A program made the translations under genes and the position numbers. A stretch of 64,000 nucleotides of DNA from Microbacterium paraoxydans (GTDB lineage Bacteria > Actinomycetota > Actinomycetes > Actinomycetales > Microbacteriaceae): the NCBI RefSeq assembly GCF_900105335.1, contig NZ_LT629770.1:2728001-2792000 (forward strand), written 5' to 3'. The first letter of the stretch is position 1. Each line of letters starts with the position of its first letter. Shown piece by piece: positions 8,123-17,054 of the stretch. Below the pieces are notes generated by a model, which was not told where the DNA came from, searched no databases, and saw nothing but the letters and a program-made list of their open reading frames with translations.

Positions 8123-9304
8123 GTGATCCGTCCGCTGTCCCGTACCGGCCTCGTCCTCGACATCGTCGGGGCGGTGCTGCTGTTCGCGCTTCTGACGCCG
8201 CTCGGGGTCGTGTTCTATGCGCCCCAACCGGACCTGGCCGGGTCCTCCGCGGTCAACGTCATCGGTCTGATCTCGTCGTCGGTGTTCCTGTTCGGCGGTG
8301 TCGCGATCGGACGCCTGGCCCCCGGTCTTGCGCTCGCCGCGGCCTGGGCCGGCGCCATCGTGCAGATGCTCGCCGGGTTCGGGCCGCTGCCGACCGACTT
8401 CGCGATCCTCCTCGTGCTGTACGCGACCTCCGCGTGGGGCACCCGCCGCGTGCTCTGGTGGGGGTTCGGATCGGTGATCGTCGGCGGCATCGTCGCCGCG
8501 CTGTACATGGTTGTCGTCGGGGGCGTCATGTTCGGCTCCGGCAGCGGATGGGAGCTCGTGACCGGCGGCACCCTGCTCGTCGCGGCCTCCATCATGGCGC
8601 TGGGGTTCGCGTGGGTGTGCGGTCTCCTCTGGCGGGTCGTGCTGCGCAACCGGCGCACGCGTTCGGCGCAGCTGCAGGCCGAGGCCCTGGCCGCCGAGGA
8701 GCAGGAACGGGTGCGCATTGCGCGGGACATGCATGATGTCGTGGCCCACTCGCTCGCGGTCGTCATCGCCCAGGCTGACGGTGCCCGCTATGCCGCGGCG
8801 GTGAAGCCGGAGATCGCGACGGAGGCCCTCGGCACGATCGCGCAGACCGCCCGCGGAGCCCTGAGCGACGTGCGGATGCTCCTCACCCAGCTCCGTCATC
8901 GGCAGGGGGACGGTCCGCAGCCGACCCTCGCCGACCTCGAGACGCTGTTCGCCCAGGTGCGCCAGGCCGGCATCGAGCCGCGGGTCACCGTCGACCCCAT
9001 GCCCCCGGGGGAGCCGCCGGGGGCGATCCAGCTCGCGGTCTACCGGATCCTCCAGGAGGCGCTGACCAACGCGATCCGCCACGGCGACGGCGCGGTGGAC
9101 GTGCATCTCGCATGGCTCCCCGATCGCGTCGACATCGAGGTCCGCAACACCGTCTCGCCGGAGTCGATGCCGGGGGCCCCCGGAGGACACGGCCTCATCG
9201 GCATGCGTGAGCGGGCGCAGCTCGTGGGCGGTAGTCTGCAAGCCGAGCGCCGTGGTGCGCAGTTCGTCGTCCAGAGCAGCCTTCCGATCGGAGCCCCGCA
9301 GTGA
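8123..9304 (+). CDS. NarL/DesK-type membrane sensor histidine kinase
   Basis: This is a 393-residue sensor. The N-terminal half holds about five membrane helices with short loops and no large extracellular domain. The kinase core follows: HisKA_3 box ERVRIARDMHDVVAHSLAVV with phospho-acceptor H204, then the ATPase domain with the N box LQEALTNAIRHG and the G box GGHGLIGMRERAQLVGG. It is coupled to the response regulator by a 4-bp overlap (GTGA). The start GTG is 6 nt after a TAGCGT box, so probably leaderless. The MacB-like ABC genes downstream suggest sensing of envelope stress or an antimicrobial; this is inferred from context. Confidence 0.93.
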   Translation: MIRPLSRTGLVLDIVGAVLLFALLTPLGVVFYAPQPDLAGSSAVNVIGLISSSVFLFGGVAIGRLAPGLALAAAWAGAIVQMLAGFGPLPTDFAILLVLYATSAWGTRRVLWWGFGSVIVGGIVAALYMVVVGGVMFGSGSGWELVTGGTLLVAASIMALGFAWVCGLLWRVVLRNRRTRSAQLQAEALAAEEQERVRIARDMHDVVAHSLAVVIAQADGARYAAAVKPEIATEALGTIAQTARGALSDVRMLLTQLRHRQGDGPQPTLADLETLFAQVRQAGIEPRVTVDPMPPGEPPGAIQLAVYRILQEALTNAIRHGDGAVDVHLAWLPDRVDIEVRNTVSPESMPGAPGGHGLIGMRERAQLVGGSLQAERRGAQFVVQSSLPIGAPQ

Positions 9305-9936
9305 TCAGAGTCGTGCTCGTCGACGACCAGGCGCTGTTCCGGGCCGGGATCCGCATGCTCGTGGCCTCCCAGCCGGACCTCGAGGTCGTGGGGGAGGCGG
9401 GGAACGGGCAGGAGGCGCTCGCCGTTGTCGCCGCGACCCGGCCCGACGTGGTCCTCATGGACATCCGGATGCCGGTCATGGACGGGCTGACCGCGACCGC
9501 GGAGATCCTGTCCCGCCCGGAACCCCCGCGCATCGTCATGCTCACCACGTTCGACCTCGACGAGGCGGCGGCCCGGGCGATCCGGCAGGGGGCGAGCGGC
9601 TTCCTCCTCAAGGACGCCGATCCGGAGTTCCTGCTCGCCGCGATCCGCACCGTGCACGCGGGATCGAGTGTGATCGCGGCCTCGGCGACCCGGGAACTGT
9701 TCGAGCACTTCGCGGAGGCTCCGAAGCCCGTGCCGCCGCAGTACGCCGAGCTGACGGAGCGCGAGCGGGAGATCTTCGCGCTCGCCGCCCGGGGGCTCTC
9801 GAACGCCGAGATCGCCGCGCGGGAGTTCCTCAGCGAGGCCACGGTGAAGACCCACATCAGCCGCATCCTCACGAAGCTCGCGCTCCGCGACCGCGTGCAG
9901 CTCGTCGTGTTCGCTTTCGAGCACGGCCTCGCCTGA
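9301..9936 (+). CDS. NarL/LuxR-family response regulator
   Basis: This DNA-binding partner of the preceding kinase has 211 residues. The receiver domain (1-120) has the acidic pair in VLVDDQALFRAG, the phospho-acceptor D54 in VVLMDIRMPVMDG and the conserved Lys in LLKDADPEF. The C-terminal LuxR helix-turn-helix (about 147-205) reads LTEREREIFALAARGLSNAE followed by SEATVKTHISRIL. It probably controls the ABC exporter genes that begin about 170 bp downstream, a common arrangement. A palindromic element lies between them. Confidence 0.94.
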   Translation: MIRVVLVDDQALFRAGIRMLVASQPDLEVVGEAGNGQEALAVVAATRPDVVLMDIRMPVMDGLTATAEILSRPEPPRIVMLTTFDLDEAAARAIRQGASGFLLKDADPEFLLAAIRTVHAGSSVIAASATRELFEHFAEAPKPVPPQYAELTEREREIFALAARGLSNAEIAAREFLSEATVKTHISRILTKLALRDRVQLVVFAFEHGLA

Positions 9937-9938
9937 CG

Positions 9939-10018
9939 CCGACCCACCCCCTTCCGTTCGACCCGGCCCCTTGCGGCGGCCCGTAGAGGGGTGGGAGGCG
10001 CGCAAGGGGGTGGGTCGG
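9939..10018. repeat. 80-nt palindromic intergenic element (family A, copy 2)
   Basis: The outer stem is CCGACCCACCCCCTT with AAGGGGGTGGGTCGG (15 bp), followed by a 7-nt internal loop and a weaker inner stem around ACCCGGCCCCTT / AGAGGGGTGGGA. It starts two bases after the response-regulator stop. Length, outer-arm sequence and internal-loop position match the copies at 7177 and 62565. Confidence 0.8.
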
Positions 10019-10104
10019 GAGGACGCGGGATCATCCTCCCGATGTAGCGGGATGCTCCCGGCGGGCGACGCGGGGGCCGGGGGCGCGGAAATAGCGTCGT
10101 GGAC

Positions 10105-10866
10105 ATGGAGATCACGACCACCGACCTCGGGCTCGCCGCCCGCGTCCAGCACCTGAAGAAGACCTACGGTTCGGGCGAGGGCACCGTCCGCGCGCTCGAC
10201 GATGTGAGCGTCGGTATCCGCCGCGGACAGTTCACCGCCATCATGGGTCCGTCCGGATCCGGCAAATCCACCCTCATGCACATCATGGCCGGCCTCGACA
10301 GTCCGACGGAGGGGCGGGCGTGGATCGGCGACAACGAGATCACGGGTCTCGGCGACCTCGACCTGACCATCCTGCGCCGCCGCCGCGTCGGGTTCATCTT
10401 TCAGGCGTTCAACCTCGTCCCCACGCTCGACGCCCTCGGCAACATCCTGCTGCCGTTCGAGCTCGACGGCCGCCGCCCCAGCGCCATCGAGCGGGCACGG
10501 ATCGACGGCCTCATCGAGACGCTCGGCCTCGGCAAGCGCCTCGGCCACCGGCCGCACCAGCTCTCGGGCGGACAGCAGCAGCGCGTCGCCATCGCCAGAG
10601 CCCTCGCCACCGCCCCCGACCTCGTGTTCGCGGACGAGCCCACGGGCAACCTCGACTCTCAGACCGGACGGGAGGTGCTGCGCCTGCTCGCGGCCGCCAG
10701 CCGGGAGCACGGCCAGTCCATCGCGATGGTCACGCACGACGCGATCGCGGCGAGCCACGCCGACCGGGTGCTCTACCTCGGCGACGGCCGGATCGTGGCG
10801 GATCACCCGCGGCAGACCGCGGAGCAGATCTCGGCCTACATGCTCGCCGCGGAGGTGTCGGCATGA
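10105..10866 (+). CDS. ABC transporter ATP-binding protein, MacB/LolD type
   Basis: This 253-residue ATPase subunit belongs to an export-type or lipoprotein/antimicrobial ABC system. It has Walker [10 protein letters not shown] (about 50), the Q-loop [12 protein letters not shown], signature [16 protein letters not shown], Walker [14 protein letters not shown] and the H-loop VTHD. The insert [20 protein letters not shown] is typical of the MacB/LolD/FtsE branch. ATG 10105 follows a TAGCGT box by 7 nt. A GTG six bases upstream is less likely. Its stop overlaps the permease start by 4 bp, so the two form a transporter. Confidence 0.93.
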   Translation: MEITTTDLGLAARVQHLKKTYGSGEGTVRALDDVSVGIRRGQFTAIMGPSGSGKSTLMHIMAGLDSPTEGRAWIGDNEITGLGDLDLTILRRRRVGFIFQAFNLVPTLDALGNILLPFELDGRRPSAIERARIDGLIETLGLGKRLGHRPHQLSGGQQQRVAIARALATAPDLVFADEPTGNLDSQTGREVLRLLAAASREHGQSIAMVTHDAIAASHADRVLYLGDGRIVADHPRQTAEQISAYMLAAEVSA

Positions 10867-12323
10867 CTGCGCTCGCCACGGTCGTCCCGGAGACGCGGAC
10901 GACCGGACCCCGGCTGGCCTGGCTCCGTGACCGCGGCATGGGCGCGAGCGTCCTCGTCGCGGCGCTGTCCTCGGCGTTCGGCGTCTTCCTCGTCGAGATC
11001 ACGGCCTACATCGGCGCCGTCCTCCAGGCCGATCCGTTCATCGGCGACAGCGGCACGCTCGCGGTCGTCGTCGCGATCCTGTCGGTGCTGCTCACCGCCG
11101 TCGCGATGTACGTGGCCGCGATCGTCACGGCGAACACGTTCTCGACGATCATCGCGGGACGCACCCGGCAGATCGCGCTGATGCGTCTCATCGGGGCGAC
11201 CGCGCGCTCGCAGCGGGCGCAGGTCGGCCGGCAGGGGCTCGTCGTCGGGCTCCTCGGCGCGGGGCTCGGCCTGCTCGCCGGACTCCTCCTCTCCGCGGCG
11301 GCCGTCCAGCTCGGCGGACAGCTCGTCGCCACCTCGCCGTCGTCCTTCTCGCTCGCCCAGCCCGCTCTCGCCCTCCCGGCGGTCGGCGTCGCGCTCACCA
11401 CCTGGGCGGCCGCCTGGGTGGGTTCGCGTCGCGTGCTCGCGGTGACGCCGCTGCAGGCTCTGGGCGGCGCGGTGGAGCGCACGCGCGACGAGGTCTCCGG
11501 GCGGAAGGGCCGCCATGTCGGGGCCTGGGTGCTGCTGATCTCCGGCGCGGCTCTGCTCGCCGGCGGCGTCGTCCTCGGACTCGTCACACCGCTCGGTGTC
11601 GTGGTCGCGTTCTTCGGCGGCATCCTCTCCTTCACCGGACTCGCCCTGGGGTCCGTGCTGTTCATGCCGCCGGTGCTCCGGCTTGTGGGGCGCCTCTTCG
11701 GCTCGAGCGCGACCGCGCGTCTCGCGGCCGAGAACGCTCTGCGGTACCCGGAGCGGTCGTCGCGGATGGCCATCGGCGTCGTCATGGGCGTGACCCTGGT
11801 GACCATGTTCGCGGTGGCGCTGGAGTCGTCGAAGCGCCTGATGACCAGCCAGACCACGGAGGAGATCCCGGCCGAGTTCTTCGCGCCGTACGACGCCTTC
11901 GCGGCCATCATGATGGTGCTCGTCGCGGTGTCGGCCGTGATCGCGGCCGTCGGCCTCGTCAACCTCCTGACCATCGGCGTCGTGCAGCGGCGCCGCGAGC
12001 TCGGACTGCTGCGCTCGATCGGTCTGTCCAACCGCCAGGTGCGCCGCATGGTGCTGCTGGAGGCGACGCACATCACGGTGGCGGCGACCCTCACCGGTCT
12101 CGTGCTCGGGGTGCTGTACGGGTGGATCGCGGCGCAGTCGCTGCTCGGCTCCGTGCCCGTCCTTCCGGAGTTCACGCCCGCCGGGTTGATCGCCCCGCAG
12201 GTGCCGTGGCTCCCCGTGGTGATCATCGTCGCCGCGACCGCGCTGCTCACGCTCGTGGCCGCCGCGACGCCGACCCGACTGGCGACCAGGGTGGCTCCCG
12301 TCGAGGCGCTCGCGGCCGACTGA
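10863..12323 (+). CDS. ABC transporter permease, FtsX/MacB family
   Basis: This 486-residue membrane subunit is the partner of the preceding ATPase. About eight membrane segments are arranged as two FtsX-like blocks (about 70-180 and 370-480). The coupling-helix-like patterns GRTRQIALMRLIGAT and QRRRELGLLRSIGLSNRQV sit after a membrane helix in each block, as in MacB/LolE/BceB permeases. There is no large periplasmic MacB domain. A two-component system directly upstream suggests a detoxification or envelope-stress module of the BceAB/MacB kind; the substrate is unknown. Confidence 0.9.
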   Translation: MTALATVVPETRTTGPRLAWLRDRGMGASVLVAALSSAFGVFLVEITAYIGAVLQADPFIGDSGTLAVVVAILSVLLTAVAMYVAAIVTANTFSTIIAGRTRQIALMRLIGATARSQRAQVGRQGLVVGLLGAGLGLLAGLLLSAAAVQLGGQLVATSPSSFSLAQPALALPAVGVALTTWAAAWVGSRRVLAVTPLQALGGAVERTRDEVSGRKGRHVGAWVLLISGAALLAGGVVLGLVTPLGVVVAFFGGILSFTGLALGSVLFMPPVLRLVGRLFGSSATARLAAENALRYPERSSRMAIGVVMGVTLVTMFAVALESSKRLMTSQTTEEIPAEFFAPYDAFAAIMMVLVAVSAVIAAVGLVNLLTIGVVQRRRELGLLRSIGLSNRQVRRMVLLEATHITVAATLTGLVLGVLYGWIAAQSLLGSVPVLPEFTPAGLIAPQVPWLPVVIIVAATALLTLVAAATPTRLATRVAPVEALAAD

Positions 12324-12341
12324 CGGCTCTAGGCTGGACGG

Positions 12342-13001
12342 ATGCCGTCGCCGTTCGATCAGTCCCCGTATCAGGTCCGACTCGACTGGGGGGTGTCCGG
12401 GCTCGCCCGTCTCGCCCCGGCCGACGTCGTCGTGGTGATCGACGTCCTCCGGTTCTCCTCGACGGTCGCCGATGCGGTGGCCGCGGGAGCGGAGGTCGAG
12501 CTGGCCGGAGCGCTCGACTGGTCGCGGAATGGGGCGGCGGTGGCAGCCGCCGCCCCGACCGGCGCCACGGTGCTGTTGGGAGCGATCCGCAACGCCGGTG
12601 CCGTGGCCAGGGCCGTGCAGGTGGAGCAGGAACGCCGCCAGGGTCGCACCTCGGTGGCGCTGATCCCGGCCGGCGAGCTCGATGCCGCGGGCGAGCTGCG
12701 CGTCGCCGTGGAGGACCAGCTCGGGGCCGGAGCGATCGCCGCGGCGCTCACCGATCTCGGCATCGACCACACGGCCCCGGACGCCGCGGTGGCCGCAGAG
12801 GGCTTCCGCGCCCTGCGGCGTGCGCTGAAGCACCTGATCGGGGCGACGGGCTCCGGACGCGAGCTGCAGGCCGGGGTCTCCGCGACGGACCGGATCCGGG
12901 CCGCCGGACTGGTGCCGACGAGCACCGCCGACGCGGCCGTCCTGGATGCGGTGGACGCGGTCCCCGTTCTGCGCGACGGGCGGTTCACGCGCTTCGAGTG
13001 A
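12342..13001 (+). CDS. ComB-like 2-phosphosulfolactate phosphatase family protein
   Basis: This 219-residue protein resembles ComB, the Mg-dependent 2-phosphosulfolactate phosphatase of coenzyme M synthesis. The family core DVVVVIDVLRFSSTVADAV (about 28-46) is clear, followed by ATVLLGAIRNAGAVARAV and a C-terminal TDRIRAAGLVPTSTADAAVL. No other coenzyme M gene is near, and actinobacteria are not known to need this cofactor, so the natural substrate is probably different. It starts at ATG, 6 nt after a TAGGCT box, and is likely transcribed on its own. Confidence 0.8.
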   Translation: MPSPFDQSPYQVRLDWGVSGLARLAPADVVVVIDVLRFSSTVADAVAAGAEVELAGALDWSRNGAAVAAAAPTGATVLLGAIRNAGAVARAVQVEQERRQGRTSVALIPAGELDAAGELRVAVEDQLGAGAIAAALTDLGIDHTAPDAAVAAEGFRALRRALKHLIGATGSGRELQAGVSATDRIRAAGLVPTSTADAAVLDAVDAVPVLRDGRFTRFE

Positions 13002-13027
13002 GCACGCGATCCGCGTAGGGTCGAGGA

Positions 13028-13570
13028 ATGAGGTTCCTCCCCGCTCTCCTCGTCGATGCCGTCCTCGTCCTCGTCTTCGCCGCCATCGGCCGCGCTTCCC
13101 ACCAGGAGGACCCGGCAGGGTTCCTCCTCACGGCCTGGCCCTTCCTCGTGGCCCTGCTGCTGGGACACGCCGCCGCGCTGCTGCTCCCTGGACGGCCGCG
13201 TCGGCCGTGGTCGCTGCCGTGGGGCGCGGTGGTCTGGGCGGTGACGGTCGTCGGCGGGATGCTGCTGCGGCTGGTCAGCGGCGACACCGCGGAGCTGCCC
13301 TTCATCATCGTCGCCACGCTCGTGCTCGGCGCGTTCCTGCTCGGCTGGCGTGGTCTCGCCGCGCTCGTCCGTCGACGCCGCAGCCCTCGCGAGACCGAGA
13401 CCGAGAGCGGAACAGGACTTCCCGCGGCTGTCGACTCCGCGGCGGACCCGGACGCAGCCGCGGAGCCTGCTCCGACGGCCGCTGACGCGGACGCGGAGGA
13501 CGCCACGCCTGCCGAGGGGGACACCTCCGCTTCCGAGGAAAAGCCGCATTCCGGCAGCTCCTCCGACTGA
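13028..13570 (+). CDS. DUF3054 family membrane protein with acidic tail
   Basis: This 180-residue protein carries four membrane segments in the first 115 residues, beginning LPALLVDAVLVLVFAAIGR, with the DUF3054-like LLTAWPFLVALLLGH and PWSLPWGAVVWAVTVVGGML. The last 60 residues are an Ala/Asp/Glu/Ser-rich low-complexity tail, probably cytoplasmic and disordered. Function is unknown. A TAGGGT box ends 6 nt before the ATG, predicting a leaderless transcript. A terminator hairpin follows. Confidence 0.8.
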   Translation: MRFLPALLVDAVLVLVFAAIGRASHQEDPAGFLLTAWPFLVALLLGHAAALLLPGRPRRPWSLPWGAVVWAVTVVGGMLLRLVSGDTAELPFIIVATLVLGAFLLGWRGLAALVRRRRSPRETETESGTGLPAAVDSAADPDAAAEPAPTAADADAEDATPAEGDTSASEEKPHSGSSSD

Positions 13571-13573
13571 AGC

Positions 13574-13594
13574 GGGAGCGGCGGCCCCGCTCCC
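13574..13594. terminator. Hairpin between convergent DUF3054 and SprT genes
   Basis: GGGAGCGG-CGGCC-CCGCTCCC forms an 8-bp stem with a 5-nt loop, three bases after the stop of the DUF3054 gene and just before the end of the convergent SprT-like gene. There is no T-run. It could serve both strands. Confidence 0.6.
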
Positions 13595-13601
13595 TCGGCC
13601 C

Positions 13602-14090
13602 TCAGCGCGGGGCCTGCGCGGCGAGGCGGGCGTCGGTCGTGATCTCGCGACGCGTCCAGGCGAACAGGTGCTGGGCATCGAACGTGCGGGAGCAGCGGGC
13701 GCAGGACGTGGCCCGGCTCGGGCGGCGGTGTCGATACGTGACATGACCGGCCGGGCAGCGGCCCACCCACGGAGCGAGCTCGACGGCGGTCTCCCCGCGG
13801 TGCGTCGTGCCGCCGACATAGCCCAGGTCGCGGGCCACGCGCTTCCAGGTGGGGCCGTGGGCGGCCTGGTGCCCGGCGAGGGCGTGGGCCACCTCGTGCA
13901 GGAGCACCTGATGGATCTCGTCGTCCTCGAAGCGGGCGGCGAGATACCGCGATACGGTGATGCGCTTGCGTGTGTAGTCGCACTGGCCGGCGCGACGCTT
14001 GGCATGGTCGAAGTCGAACGACCAGCTGTCGTCGAGATGCAACCGGATCAGTGCCTCGCCCCAGACGCGCACGCGGTCAAGTTCCGCCAT
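13602..14090 (-). CDS. SprT-like zinc metalloprotease
   Basis: This 162-residue protein has the SprT-like zinc motif HEVAH (H65, E66, H69) in LLHEVAHALAGH. It also has a short C-terminal zinc-ribbon-like segment with the pairs CPAGH and CARC, as in SprT/SPRTN-family proteins that may act on DNA-protein crosslinks. Substrate in bacteria is not established. ATG 14090 is 6 nt after a TAGCCT box on the minus strand, so leaderless. Convergent with the DUF3054 gene. Confidence 0.88.
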   Translation of the reverse strand: MAELDRVRVWGEALIRLHLDDSWSFDFDHAKRRAGQCDYTRKRITVSRYLAARFEDDEIHQVLLHEVAHALAGHQAAHGPTWKRVARDLGYVGGTTHRGETAVELAPWVGRCPAGHVTYRHRRPSRATSCARCSRTFDAQHLFAWTRREITTDARLAAQAPR

Positions 14091-14134
14091 GCGCTCAGGC
14101 TAAGGCATGCCGCGGACACTCGGGCGCAACGACG

Positions 14135-14662
14135 TCAGCCGGCGACGAGCTGTGCCGGACGACGGCGCTCCACGGCCTCGATGGCGAGGAGCACGGTCTC
14201 CAGCTCCCGGTCCTCCGCGCCGGACTCGCGCCGCAGGAACAGCGACTGCTTGAAGCTCTCCCGCGCGGTCTCGTAGTCCTCGGCGTCGTAGGCGTTCTTG
14301 CCGTGGTGCTGATAGGCGAAAGCGGCGATCGACAGCCAGCGCTGCCCCTCCGCCTCCGCGGCGCAGGTCGCCAGCTCCTGCTCGGCCGCGGCGTATGCGC
14401 CCCGGTACTGCAGGATCGTCGCGTGCAGTACACGGGCGCGGAGCACGTCCTTGCGGGTGCCGGCCATCCGGGCCTGCCGCACGGCTTCGTCGGCGAGCGC
14501 GAGGGCGTCGTCGAGGCGTCCCAGCACCTTCAGCAGCCAGACCCGCTCCAGCAGGGCGGGAAGGCTGCGCTGCTCCTCGATCTCGGCCAGGCGTGCCGCG
14601 CACTCGTCGAGATCGACCTGTTCGCGGAGGCTCTCCCGGTCGTATCCCCGGATCAAACTCAT
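14135..14662 (-). CDS. Tetratricopeptide-like helical protein
   Basis: This 175-residue protein is all helical, with repeats of TPR type, for example ALLERVWLLKVLGRLDDALA, AYAAAEQELATCAAEAEGQ and NAYDAEDYETARESFKQSL. It has no signal peptide and no catalytic motif. It has a good ribosome site (AAGGAGAG) before the ATG. It lies between SprT and a spermidine-synthase-like gene on the same strand. It is probably a scaffold or partner-binding protein; the partner is unknown. Confidence 0.75.
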   Translation of the reverse strand: MSLIRGYDRESLREQVDLDECAARLAEIEEQRSLPALLERVWLLKVLGRLDDALALADEAVRQARMAGTRKDVLRARVLHATILQYRGAYAAAEQELATCAAEAEGQRWLSIAAFAYQHHGKNAYDAEDYETARESFKQSLFLRRESGAEDRELETVLLAIEAVERRRPAQLVAG

Positions 14663-14743
14663 TGCTCTCCTTCCGCGCGTCCCCGCACCTGTCCCCGTCC
14701 AGTCTGCCTGCCGCTTCCGCGCTCCTCGGGGCGGCGCGCCACG

Positions 14744-15604
14744 TCAGCGGAGGAACAGCGACGCATCGGGTCGCGGGGACGCGACGGCGTCGGCGTCCGT
14801 GACGATCCGGGCGCCCTGGAGGAAGGCGCGGGCCTCGTCCCCCTGGGCGATCTTCGCCGGATGCGGACCCGCGGCGAGCATCCGCGGCAGCCACTCCGTC
14901 GGGAGAGGGGCGGCGGAGGCCGCCACCACGAGGTTGCCGAAGCGGCGGCCCTTGAGCACCTGGGTGTCGGCGAGGATCCCGATCTCGGGAAGGACCTCGG
15001 CGATGGTCGCGGCCTGTCGGCGGGCGAACGCGAGACCGGGACCGTCGGCGACGTTGACGAGCAGGACGCCGCCAGGCGCGAGCAGCGCGGCGAGCTCCCG
15101 GTAGAACTCCACGCTCGTGAGGTGAGCGGGCGTCTGCGCGCCCGAGTACACATCCGAGACGACGAGGTCGCAGGCGCTGTGCAGGGCCGCCGGAAGCTTA
15201 CGGACCCCCTCCCTCGCATCGCCGATGCGCAACCGGATGGCCGCCCCCTTGGGCAGCGGGAGGTGCTCGCGGACGAGCTGCACCAGCGGGGCCTCCAGCT
15301 CGATGACCTGCTGGCGTGACCCGGGGCGGGTCGCGTCGATGTACCGAGGGATGGTGAGGGCCCCGGCGCCGAGGTGCACCGCGGTGAGCGGACCGGGGCG
15401 GAGCTGGTCGATCACCGCCCCCATCCGCACGATGTACTCGAAGTGCAGGTGCGTGGGATCGTCGAGGTCGACGTGCGACTGCGGGGTGTCGTCCACGACG
15501 AGCTCGAAGCCGCTCGTGAACTCCGAGGGGACGATGCGGGCGAGACCACCGTGGTCGAGGCGGGCCTGCGGGTGCTCGGCGTCCCGTGCTCGCGTCCGTC
15601 CCAT
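14744..15604 (-). CDS. Spermidine synthase-like SAM-binding protein
   Basis: This 286-residue Rossmann-fold protein belongs to the spermidine synthase/fused-permease superfamily. It has a β-rich N-terminus (SGFELVVDDTPQSHVDLDDP), then LTAVHLGAGALTIPRYI, an acidic VIELEAPLVQLV and DLVVSDVYSG, where polyamine synthases have their catalytic Asp. The full SpeE active-site pattern is not evident and no SpeD is near, so polyamine synthesis is uncertain. The start lies 7 nt after a TAGGCT box. Confidence 0.82.
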   Translation of the reverse strand: MGRTRARDAEHPQARLDHGGLARIVPSEFTSGFELVVDDTPQSHVDLDDPTHLHFEYIVRMGAVIDQLRPGPLTAVHLGAGALTIPRYIDATRPGSRQQVIELEAPLVQLVREHLPLPKGAAIRLRIGDAREGVRKLPAALHSACDLVVSDVYSGAQTPAHLTSVEFYRELAALLAPGGVLLVNVADGPGLAFARRQAATIAEVLPEIGILADTQVLKGRRFGNLVVAASAAPLPTEWLPRMLAAGPHPAKIAQGDEARAFLQGARIVTDADAVASPRPDASLFLR

Positions 15605-15634
15605 GCTGTCGAGCCTACGCCGCGGGCGCGGTGG

Positions 15635-16907
15635 TCAGCGCTGGTTGCCCACCGCGCAGGTCTCCTGCTCGAGGGTCTGACCCGACACCTCCGGCGGGAG
15701 CGTCGCGCGCGCGTCCGGCGTGGCGCTCGCCTCGGGAGTGGATTCCGTCTCCGGCGTCTCCGGCGTCTCCGGCGCCGTGGGTGCGGGGGTGACCAATTCC
15801 ACGCCGCGATGGGTCGTCACGTCGCCGGTGAGCTGCAGGGGGCGGCCAGCGCGCACCGCGTCCCACAGCGCGGCCGCGGCCTCCTCGTCCGGCACGACCT
15901 TGTCGTCGTCGAACGGGTCGACGACGTTCGGGTACTGCACGAACACGAAGTCGCTGAAGTTCACATCCTTGAGGGCGAGTGCGAGCTGGGCAAGGCGCAG
16001 CGGGTCGGCGAGCTCGTCGCTGGGATCGATGTTGTCGGCGATGGCGTTCGTCAGGCGAAGCACCTTGGGGATGTCGGTCAGAGTGTCCTCGCTGAGCACC
16101 TTCTTGGCCAGCCGTGACATGTACTGCTGCTGGTTGGAGATGCGCGCGAGGTCGCTCTCGTCCCCCACGCCGTGCCGGGTGCGGATGAACTGGAGGGCCT
16201 CCACGCCCGAGACCGTCCGCAGGCCCGCCGGCCAGTCGATGCCGGTGTGACGATCGCGGATGCCGTCGCCGGCGATGCAGACCTCGACGCCGCCGATTGC
16301 GTCCGTGAGCCATGACACCGTCGAAGCTGATCTTGGCGGCGAACTCCACGGGGATGTCACCCAGTTCGCTCACGGTCTTCGCGATGCAGGAGAGGCCGGC
16401 GTGCTCGAACAGCGAGTTCATCGATGCCTTCTCCATCGCGGATGCGACGGAGCCGTCCTCACGGGTGCACTCCGGTACGGGAACGCCGAGGTCGCGGGGG
16501 AGCGAGACGACGGTCACGTTCCGGGGTGCGGCGGAGACGTGCACGAGGAGGTTCACGTCGTTCCGGCTGAGTCCGTCCGCCTCGGCGCAGCGCTCGTCGA
16601 AGAGTGCGGTGGCCTTCGGGCCGCACTCGTCCGTCCCCACGATGAGGAGGCTGAAGGCTTTGTCGTCGGGATACGCGCCGAGGGTGGGCGGGTCGACCTG
16701 CGGGGCGCCCTCCAGGGTGACGGCCCCGTCGCCCACGCGGTTGAAGACGTCCCAGACGAGGAATCCCGCCACCGCCGCGGTGGAGACGAGGACGACGGCG
16801 AGCCCGATCGCGAGGCCCCGCAGGACCCGGGAAGTCCGGCCGCGCGTCGACGGCGGTGCGTGCCGGGGGAGCGGAGGGCGGTCGGCGTCTGATCCACGGC
16901 GGGGCAT
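15635..16907 (-). pseudogene. LytR-CpsA-Psr (LCP) family protein, frameshifted
   Basis: LCP proteins attach teichoic acid or other glycopolymers to peptidoglycan at the outer membrane face. The first frame (from ATG 16907) gives a cytoplasmic basic stretch, one membrane helix (LAIGLAVVLVSTAAVAGFLV) and the LCP start with SLLIVGTDECG, NVTVVSLPRDLGVPVP and AAKISFDGVM. At about 16308-16310 the reading shifts. The other frame continues LTDAIGGVEVCIAGDGI, LQFIRTRHGVGDESDLARI and a Thr/Pro-rich tail to the TGA at 15635. Loss of one GC from an expected GCGCTC (ATG GCG CTC) explains it. Either a sequencing error or a real pseudogene. A TAGGCT box is 6 nt before the ATG. Confidence 0.85.
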
Positions 16908-16965
16908 GCGGGGAGCCTACCCCGGAGGCCTGATGTTACGGGGGTATGACGATTCTGGGAGGAAC

Positions 16966-16994
16966 TTGCAGGGAATTAGTTAGTCGTGAATACT
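16966..16994 (+). promoter_or_regulatory. Candidate promoter of the sugar ABC operon
   Basis: TTGCAG (16966-16971), 17 bp, AATACT (16989-16994). It lies in an AT-rich island in an otherwise GC-rich spacer, with a predicted leader of about 55 nt before the ATG at 17055. No clear palindromic operator is seen in it. Confidence 0.5.
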
Positions 16995-17054
16995 TTTTCC
17001 TATCCCCGGTACGCACCCGATGCACACCTGGACTTTCAAAGAGGAGATCCCCCC

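Noticed and set aside
5417..9241. Very long minus-strand open frame (1274 codons) and similar ones opposite rpoB, rpoC and glmS
   Set aside because: They lie antisense to well-recognised genes in the phase expected for third-position GC bias and give low-complexity proteins with no motif.
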